From Mesonia mobilis DSM 19841 (lineage in GTDB: Bacteria > Bacteroidota > Bacteroidia > Flavobacteriales > Flavobacteriaceae), in assembly GCF_000423405.1 (NCBI RefSeq), contig NZ_AUHX01000006.1, positions 1 through 64,000 on the forward strand: a stretch of DNA of 64,000 nucleotides, read 5' to 3'. Each line of letters starts with the position of its first letter. Within the stretch, counting starts at the first letter, position 1. Position numbers and translations under genes: made by a program. Below the pieces are notes generated by a model. That model had not been told where the DNA came from. It made no database searches and saw nothing but the letters and a program-made list of their open reading frames with translations. This document shows, piece after piece, positions 58,830 through 64,000 of this stretch.

Positions 58830-59743
58830 TAAGCATTCAATTTAGCTTTGATGTTGGCCATCAATTCTTTTCCGCCGTTTGAAAGTATAGCTTTTGCAGC
58901 TTTTTCGCCTTGATTTTTGTAATTATTTAAGGAAAACGAGGCTTTTTCTTCTAGTTTTGTTTTTCCGTCTAAGCTGAATAATGCTCCGGTAAATTCTACC
59001 GTTTCATTAGTAATAGTTGCTAAAGCTCCGATTGGTGCAGTACAACCACCTTCTAATACTCGAAGAAATTCGCGTTCAATTTCAACGCAAATAGCAGTGT
59101 TTTTATCGTTTAATTGGGCAACGGCTTCTTTACAAAAATCATCATTTTCTTTGGCGACAATAAGCATCGCGCCTTGTGCCGGAGCAGGAATCATCCAATC
59201 GAGATCGATAAAATTTTCCGGTTTTAGATTAATTCTTTCTAAACCGGCAGCGGCAAAAATAGCTCCGTTCCAATCGTTATCTTCTAGTTTTTGAAGACGC
59301 GTGTTTACATTTCCGCGTAAATTCTCTACTTGATGCGTTGGGTAACGATTGAGCCATTGCGCTTTTCTACGTAAACTTCCCGTAGCAATGGTTCCTTCCG
59401 CAGCAAGAAAATCTAAACCTTTATGAATAAGAATATCGCTCACATTCGCTCTTGGTAAAACGGCTCCTTGAACAATTCCGTTAGGTAATTTGGTGGGAAC
59501 ATCTTTCATCGAATGTACGGCAATATCGATTTGGTCTTTTACCATTGCGACATCTAAAGTCTTCGTGAAAATACCGGTAATGCCCATTTCGTAAAGCGGT
59601 TGATCTAAATTTAGATCGCCGGTCGATTTTACCGGAAGCAACTTGGTTTGGTAACCTAAAGCTTCTAATTTATTTTTCACGGTATTGGCTTGCCATAATG
59701 CCAATTCACTATCGCGGGTTCCTATGCGTATGGTTTTGCTCAT
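58829..59743 (-). CDS. hemC: Hydroxymethylbilane synthase (porphobilinogen deaminase)
   Basis: HemC polymerises four porphobilinogen units. The 304-residue protein has the cofactor-binding Cys234 in LEGGCTAPIGA, the catalytic Asp81 in HSMKDVP, and the TGSLRRKAQW and NLRGNVNTRL arginine blocks. Length is normal. It is one nucleotide from hemA and one base overlaps with trkH. Confidence 0.97.
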   Translation of the reverse strand: MSKTIRIGTRDSELALWQANTVKNKLEALGYQTKLLPVKSTGDLNLDQPLYEMGITGIFTKTLDVAMVKDQIDIAVHSMKDVPTKLPNGIVQGAVLPRANVSDILIHKGLDFLAAEGTIATGSLRRKAQWLNRYPTHQVENLRGNVNTRLQKLEDNDWNGAIFAAAGLERINLKPENFIDLDWMIPAPAQGAMLIVAKENDDFCKEAVAQLNDKNTAICVEIEREFLRVLEGGCTAPIGALATITNETVEFTGALFSLDGKTKLEEKASFSLNNYKNQGEKAAKAILSNGGKELMANIKAKLNA

Positions 59744-59744
59744 C

Positions 59745-61001
59745 TTATTTGGAAACTTCGTCTAATTGAAAAACCTTTTGAATAAGTTCTAGGCTTTCAT
59801 CGGTAGAATTTGAACCGTTTTTTAAGTGGCTCGCAAATTGATTCATGATTTTTTGAATAATGCGATTGCTTACAATCTCTGCATGTTCATTATTAAAATC
59901 ATTTATTTTTTTACGCTGAAAGTCTAACTCGGCATCTTTCATTTCACCAAGTTTACGTTTAAGCGCTTTTATGGTAGGTGCAAATTTTCGGGTTTCTAAC
60001 CAAGCGTTAAAATCTGCTTTTACTTCTTCAATAATTTCTTCGGCCTGCGGAATGTGTTTCTTGCGGTTTGCCAAAGTTTCATCGGTCATTCTAGAAAGAT
60101 CGTCTAAATGTACCAGCGTCACATTTTCTAATTCAGCAACATCATCGGCCACATTTTTTGGGATCGAAAGGTCTAAGATCAACAGCTCTTTTTTGCAATA
60201 AATAAGCTCTTTAGAGATGGTTGGGTTTTGCGCTCCTGTTGCAACGATTAGAATATCGGTATTTCTAATTTCGGCTTGAAGCTCTGCGTGATCTTTTACA
60301 ATTAAATTGAATTTTCCCGCAACCTTTTCTGCTTTGTCTTTCGTACGGTTAATAAGCGTGATGTGCTCATTTTGCGTATGCTTGATCAGGTTTTCGCAAG
60401 TGTTTCTTCCTATTTTTCCGGTTCCGAAGAGTAAAATGTTTTTTTCTGAAACTTTTTCAACTTCATTTAAAATATATTGAACCGATGCAAATGAAACAGA
60501 AGTTGCTCCGGAAGAGATATCAGTCTCGTTTTTAATACGTTTGCTCGCCTGAATCACAGAATTTAATAAACGTTCTAAAAGTGGCGTCGTCATCCCCAAA
60601 TTTTTAGAAAGCGTAAAGGCGTATTTTAACTGACTTATAATCTCGAAGTCTCCTAAAATCTGACTGTCTAAACCGGTTCCCACTTTAAAAATATGAGCAA
60701 TAGCGTCTTGCGATTTATAAACGTAAGCTACTTTTTCAAATTCTTCTACCGTGCCGCGTGTATGTTGGCAAAGCAGTTTAATTAGTTGAAAAGGATGCTG
60801 TGCAAAACCGTAAATTTCGGTTCGGTTACAGGTTGAAGTCACTAAAATTCCAGAAATTCCTTCTTTTTTAGCGTCTTGGATGAGCGCGTGTTTTTGCTCT
60901 TCATCTAAACTAAAATGACCTCTAACTTCGGCATCTGCTTTTTGGTAGCTTAAACCAATTGCGTAAAAAGTAGTATGTTTAGGTGTATGTCCGTTTAGCA
61001 T
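59745..61001 (-). CDS. hemA: Glutamyl-tRNA reductase
   Basis: HemA reduces Glu-tRNA to glutamate-1-semialdehyde, the first step of the C5 haem pathway, and needs NADPH. The 418-residue protein has the active-site Cys58 in TSTCNRTEIYG, a Rossmann block LLFGTGKIGRNTC (about 196-208), and a helical dimerisation tail. It is the first gene of the minus-strand haem run, with a TAAATTTG box at 61027-61034. The partner hemL is not in this window. Confidence 0.97.
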   Translation of the reverse strand: MLNGHTPKHTTFYAIGLSYQKADAEVRGHFSLDEEQKHALIQDAKKEGISGILVTSTCNRTEIYGFAQHPFQLIKLLCQHTRGTVEEFEKVAYVYKSQDAIAHIFKVGTGLDSQILGDFEIISQLKYAFTLSKNLGMTTPLLERLLNSVIQASKRIKNETDISSGATSVSFASVQYILNEVEKVSEKNILLFGTGKIGRNTCENLIKHTQNEHITLINRTKDKAEKVAGKFNLIVKDHAELQAEIRNTDILIVATGAQNPTISKELIYCKKELLILDLSIPKNVADDVAELENVTLVHLDDLSRMTDETLANRKKHIPQAEEIIEEVKADFNAWLETRKFAPTIKALKRKLGEMKDAELDFQRKKINDFNNEHAEIVSNRIIQKIMNQFASHLKNGSNSTDESLELIQKVFQLDEVSK

Positions 61002-61026
61002 TAATAAAATAGCCGTGATTCGGGTG

Positions 61027-61034
61027 CAAATTTA
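61027..61034 (-). promoter_or_regulatory. -7 promoter box of the haem run (hemA)
   Basis: TAAATTTG on the minus strand matches TAnnTTTG, 25 nt upstream of the hemA ATG. A TTTTG lies about 27 nt further upstream, longer than the usual spacing. Confidence 0.55.
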
Positions 61035-61129
61035 ATCGTTAAGGAATTCTAAAAATAACGGCAAAAGTACTTTTATTGTCGATAAAAGTTATTTTTTAGC
61101 TTAAATGTCTATTTTTGTTGGTTTTAGCC

Positions 61130-61137
61130 TATTTTTG
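61130..61137 (+). promoter_or_regulatory. -7 promoter box of the AraC-type gene
   Basis: TATTTTTG matches TAnnTTTG; a second identical octamer lies at 61110-61117. The Fur-like palindrome follows 30 nt downstream. Confidence 0.5.
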
Positions 61138-61167
61138 TAGATGTGGCAGAAGTTCTAAAAGCTTTAT

Positions 61168-61184
61168 TTTAGAACGATTCTAAA
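61168..61184. promoter_or_regulatory. Fur-like operator of the AraC-type gene
   Basis: TTTAGAACGATTCTAAA differs by one central base from the palindrome at 13630-13646. It lies downstream of the -7 box, where a bound repressor would block elongation. Fur assignment is inference. Confidence 0.55.
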
Positions 61185-61204
61185 TAAAAAAAGAGAGAAA
61201 AGAA

Positions 61205-62104
61205 ATGAGTTCAATACAAAAAAATAACGCTGAAAGTACTTTTCAAAAAGTATCGATAGAAGATAGTTTTAAGATATTAACGCACCAGAATAATACCGAT
61301 GAGGTTGAAATTTTAACCGAAGAAACCCATCGAGATTTTATTCAATTTCATTTTTGTTTAAAAGGGAGTGCAAAATTCAACTTTAATGAAGGGAGTTACT
61401 CGTTAAATTTGGGAGACGAAAAAGCTTTGTTGCTTTATAATCCTATTAAAGACTTGCCTTTACACGTTGAAGTTTCTCCAAAATCTTGGTTGGTTTGCGT
61501 ATTAGTTTCTATTCAAAAATTACACTCTTTATTTTCTGAAGAAGCAGATTATATTCATTTCTTAACTGAAGAGAATATGGGTAAAAAATATTATCAGGAA
61601 CAAAATATAAGTCCGTCGATGGCCGTGGTTTTAAGTCAGATCTTAAACTTTAACTTGCATCCTTCGGTCAAGAAAATTTATTTGAAGGGAAAAGCCTACG
61701 AATTGATTGGTTTATATTTTAACCGACCGGAAGAAGCCGATATCGAACAATGCCCGTTTTTGGTAGATGAAGAAAACGTTCGAAAAATTAGAAAAGCCAA
61801 AGAAATTGTGATCAATAGAATGGCAGAACCGCCATCGTTACAAGAACTTTCCGATGAAATTGGGTTGAGTTTAAAAAAGCTAAAAGAAGGTTTTAAAGAA
61901 ATTTATGGTGAAACGGTTTTTGGTTTTCTCTTCGATTATAAAATGGACTATGCCAGAAAACTCTTAGAAACCGGACAACATAATGTGAATGAAGTCGGGT
62001 TGCGAGTAGGTTATAGCACGGCGAGTCATTTTATCGCAGCTTTTAAAAAGAACTTTGGCACCACACCGAAAAAGTATATTCTGTCGTTACCCATTTCAAA
62101 TTAA
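61205..62104 (+). CDS. AraC-family transcription regulator (PchR-like)
   Basis: A 299-residue regulator. The N-terminal ~180 residues are a cupin-like ligand-binding part (FIQFHFCLKGSAKFNFNEG). The C-terminal AraC domain has two helix-turn-helix motifs, PSLQELSDEIGLSLKKLKEG and the typical VGLRVGYSTASHFIAAFKKNFG (motif terms: GYSTASHFIAAFKKNFG, about 273-289), ending TPKKYI. Flavobacterial genes of this kind lie between hemA and hemH. Together with the Fur-like operator upstream this suggests control of haem or iron-chelate genes. The ligand is unknown. Confidence 0.9.
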   Translation: MSSIQKNNAESTFQKVSIEDSFKILTHQNNTDEVEILTEETHRDFIQFHFCLKGSAKFNFNEGSYSLNLGDEKALLLYNPIKDLPLHVEVSPKSWLVCVLVSIQKLHSLFSEEADYIHFLTEENMGKKYYQEQNISPSMAVVLSQILNFNLHPSVKKIYLKGKAYELIGLYFNRPEEADIEQCPFLVDEENVRKIRKAKEIVINRMAEPPSLQELSDEIGLSLKKLKEGFKEIYGETVFGFLFDYKMDYARKLLETGQHNVNEVGLRVGYSTASHFIAAFKKNFGTTPKKYILSLPISN

Positions 62105-62107
62105 TTC

Positions 62108-62827
62108 ATGATGATGCGGTTTTTCTTATTCATAGTGAGTTGTTTTGTTTTCGGGATTTGCCAAGCTCAAGATGCAATATTGGTTTTTCATAAAACCGAA
62201 GGCTTTCATCACGAATCGATCGAGGCCGGTCGTGCGTTTTTTCAGCAATTAGGAAAAGACAATAATTTTGAAGTGGTCACAAGTGAAGATGCTTCAATTT
62301 TCAATAAGAAAGAACTAAAGGCTTTTAAATTGGTTGTTTTTTTGAATACCACAGGAAATATTCTTAACCGAAAACAAGAAAAAGCTTTTGAAAAATTTAT
62401 AGCTAAAGGCGGAAGTTTTCTAGGAGTTCATTCTGCAGCAGACACAGAATATGATTGGGAATGGTATGGACAATTAGTTGGCGCTTATTTTGTAAGTCAT
62501 CCGCAAGTTTGCGAAGCAGAAATTCAACTTAAAAAATCTTCTCACAAAACTGTTGAACACCTTCCGGAAGTTTGGAGACGAACCGACGAGTGGTATAATT
62601 ATAAGTTTGTAAATCCCGATATCGAAGTTTTACTAAATTTAGATGAAACCACTTACGAAGGTGGCGAGAACGGAAAATATCATCCCGTTGCTTGGTATCA
62701 AGAATTAGAAAATAATAATGTTGCCATTTATACCGGTGGCGGTCATACCCAAGAAGCTTACCAAGAATCTCATTTTAAAACCCATCTTTTACAATGCGTT
62801 TTATGGGGACTTTCGAGAAATAAATAA
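62108..62827 (+). CDS. Exported ThuA-like (trehalose utilisation fold) protein
   Basis: A 239-residue protein with a signal peptide (MMMRFFLFIVSCFVFGICQAQ). The class I glutamine-amidotransferase-like ThuA fold is shown by FHKTEGFHHESIEAGRAFF (about 28-46), NTTGNIL, GGSFLGVHSAADTEYDWEWY (about 102-121) and the late GGGHTQEAYQESHF. It starts 3 nt after the araC-like gene and is co-transcribed. ThuA proteins act on sugars in other bacteria; why one sits in a haem locus is not known. Confidence 0.88.
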   Translation: MMMRFFLFIVSCFVFGICQAQDAILVFHKTEGFHHESIEAGRAFFQQLGKDNNFEVVTSEDASIFNKKELKAFKLVVFLNTTGNILNRKQEKAFEKFIAKGGSFLGVHSAADTEYDWEWYGQLVGAYFVSHPQVCEAEIQLKKSSHKTVEHLPEVWRRTDEWYNYKFVNPDIEVLLNLDETTYEGGENGKYHPVAWYQELENNNVAIYTGGGHTQEAYQESHFKTHLLQCVLWGLSRNK

Positions 62828-62865
62828 AATTGATGAAGCTTTAATTCAAGAGAAATTTATAGTTG

Positions 62866-62873
62866 TATTTTTG
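62866..62873 (+). promoter_or_regulatory. -7 promoter box of hemH
   Basis: TATTTTTG matches TAnnTTTG, 21 nt before the hemH ATG; no clear TTG partner. Confidence 0.5.
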
Positions 62874-62894
62874 TAATCAGGAAAAAGAAAAAAT

Positions 62895-63932
62895 ATGAGT
62901 AAAGGAGTTTTACTGGTTAATTTAGGTTCACCTAAAAGTACCGATCCTAAAGACGTAAAAAAATACCTCGATCAGTTTTTAATGGATGAGCGCGTAATCG
63001 ACGTGCCTTATTTATTAAGAGCTTTTATTGTAAAAGGAATTGTCTTGAACACAAGACCTAAAAAATCTGCTGAAGCTTACCAGCGTATTTGGTGGGACGA
63101 AGGTTCACCGTTAATTGTACTTTCAGAACGTTTGCAAGAGAAAGTAGATAGTTATACCGGCGTGCCCATTGCTTTGGCCATGCGTTATGGCGAGCCTTCT
63201 ATTAAACAAGGTTTGCAAGAATTGGTCGATAAAGGTGTAGATGAAGTTTTGTTAATGCCGTTGTATCCGCAATTTGCGATGGCTACCACAGAAACCATTT
63301 TGGTGTTAGCAGAAGAATTGCAAAAAGAGTTTTTTCCGCAGATAAAATTTACCACCGTTCCGCCGTTTTACAATCATCCCGATTATATTAATGTACTTTC
63401 CAGAAGTATTGCAGAAAAGTTGGAAGGCGTAGATTACGAACATTTATTATTTAGTTATCACGGCGTTCCTGAGCGACATATTAAAAAGAGCGATGTCACC
63501 AATTCGCACTGTAAGATCGATGGTTCTTGTTGCAACACGCCATCACCGGCGCATCAATTTTGTTACCGTCATCAATGTTTAGAAACGACCAAGCAAGTAG
63601 CAAAAACCCTTCAGCTTAAAGAAGGAACGTTTAGCACTTCGTTTCAGTCTCGATTAGGTTTCGACCCGTGGTTAAAACCATACACCGACAGAACGATTGA
63701 GAATTTCGGTTTAAACGGAATGAAAAAAATGGCCATTGTTTCTCCTGCTTTTGTTTCAGATTGTTTAGAAACTCTAGAAGAATTAGGAATGGAAGGAAAA
63801 GAGATTTTTGAAGAAAATGGCGGAGAAGAATTTACACTTATTCCGTGTTTAAACGATCGTGAAGATTGGGTGAAAACCCTAAGTCGTTGGATTGACGAGT
63901 GGGCAATGCAACCAGAAACGCAAAACGCTTAA
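62895..63932 (+). CDS. hemH: Ferrochelatase
   Basis: HemH inserts Fe2+ into protoporphyrin IX, the last step of haem synthesis. The 345-residue protein has VLLVNLGSPKS (about 5-15), RYGEPSI, LLMPLYPQFAMATTE (about 113-127), FSYHGVPERHIKKSD with the metal-binding His, and SFQSRLGFDPWLKPYTD. The segment DGSCCNTPSPAHQFCYRHQC holds cysteines, perhaps for an Fe-S or structural role. Its TAA overlaps by one base the ATG of the next gene. It closes the haem locus on the plus strand. Confidence 0.97.
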   Translation: MSKGVLLVNLGSPKSTDPKDVKKYLDQFLMDERVIDVPYLLRAFIVKGIVLNTRPKKSAEAYQRIWWDEGSPLIVLSERLQEKVDSYTGVPIALAMRYGEPSIKQGLQELVDKGVDEVLLMPLYPQFAMATTETILVLAEELQKEFFPQIKFTTVPPFYNHPDYINVLSRSIAEKLEGVDYEHLLFSYHGVPERHIKKSDVTNSHCKIDGSCCNTPSPAHQFCYRHQCLETTKQVAKTLQLKEGTFSTSFQSRLGFDPWLKPYTDRTIENFGLNGMKKMAIVSPAFVSDCLETLEELGMEGKEIFEENGGEEFTLIPCLNDREDWVKTLSRWIDEWAMQPETQNA

Positions 63933-64000
63933 TGCCAAAAGTAGACTCGGCCGCTTTAGGCAAAGAATCGATAAGTAAGTTATTAGTAAAACAATCGGCA
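63932..64000 (+). CDS. 5' end of a probable MATE-type transporter (cut by window end)
   Basis: Only 23 codons are visible: MPKVDSAALGKESISKLLVK and then QSA. The pattern of a short polar start, LGKESISKLLVKQSA, resembles the N-terminus of MATE efflux proteins before the first helix. Start overlaps the hemH stop by one base. The identity is tentative because the rest is outside the window. Confidence 0.45.
   Translation, partial: MPKVDSAALGKESISKLLVKQSA

Noticed and set aside
1-64000. CRISPR array, prophage, integron or classical insertion sequence
   Set aside because: No regularly spaced direct repeats, no cas, integrase or phage structural genes, and the only transposase is the single-domain RAYT.
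1-64000. tRNA or rRNA genes
   Set aside because: No cloverleaf-like segment with a conserved TTC loop and no rRNA-like stretch was recognised by eye; a tRNA scan would be decisive.

Overview
The window reads as a chromosomal segment of a Bacteroidota bacterium, most likely a marine-type member of the Flavobacteriaceae (genus not determinable here; Gramella, Salegentibacter or Mesonia relatives would fit). The evidence is low-GC DNA, promoters of the TTG...TAnnTTTG type instead of E. coli -35/-10 boxes, start codons without Shine-Dalgarno sequences, two proteins with type IX secretion (T9SS) C-terminal signals, the gliding lipoprotein GldH, a RicT/YaaT protein, and an ECF sigma factor next to a membrane-anchored barrel protein. 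No rRNA, tRNA, CRISPR array, prophage or classical insertion sequence was seen.

Layout. 0.2-5.9 kb: asd, mscL, a T9SS type B surface protein and a tdk-alr operon on the minus strand. 6-8 kb: a conserved acidic protein coupled to rsmI. 7.9-14 kb: ankyrin protein, a sulfotransferase-like lipoprotein, a 4Fe-4S uracil-DNA glycosylase relative, recJ, and two small unknowns, one behind a Fur-like operator. 14-16.3 kb: lpxH, queD with a coupled 32-residue membrane peptide, and a 2OG-Fe(II) oxygenase. 16.4-21 kb: an AAA+/VWA pair split by a GIY-YIG gene, and a Fic protein. 21-27.7 kb: MATE transporter, acyl-CoA thioesterase, HU/SPOR protein, dprA, trpS, plsC. 27.7-33 kb: barrel protein and sigma factor, recA, a possible new 30-residue peptide gene, trhO. 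33.3-38.9 kb: ricT, gldH, a class A penicillin-binding protein, scoAB. 39-50.6 kb: sterol-desaturase-like enzyme, fused peptide-ABC ATPase, T9SS subtilase, exonuclease, serine hydrolase, ogt, CorC-like protein. 51-64 kb: a haem locus, hemB-hemF-hemE-hemD-trkA-trkH-hemC-hemA on the minus strand and araC-like/thuA-like/hemH on the plus strand.

How it works together. The right-hand locus carries seven of the enzymes from glutamyl-tRNA to protohaem (HemA, B, C, D, E, F, H; hemL and a protoporphyrinogen oxidase are not here). A regulator behind a Fur-like operator sits between hemA and hemH. TrkH/TrkA potassium uptake genes are embedded in the same run. The rest is mostly housekeeping: cell wall, DNA repair, RNA modification and surface protein secretion.

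The most interesting signal is in the repeats between genes. Four copies of a ~95-106 bp element lie in the same orientation directly behind the 3' ends of recJ, queD, scoB and a serine hydrolase gene. They keep an outer stem and an A/T hairpin by compensatory change, and in two cases the element supplies the stop codon. Separately, three small accessory genes (GIY-YIG nuclease, four-helix-bundle protein, RAYT transposase) each sit between their own pair of inverted palindromic repeats inside otherwise ordinary gene clusters.
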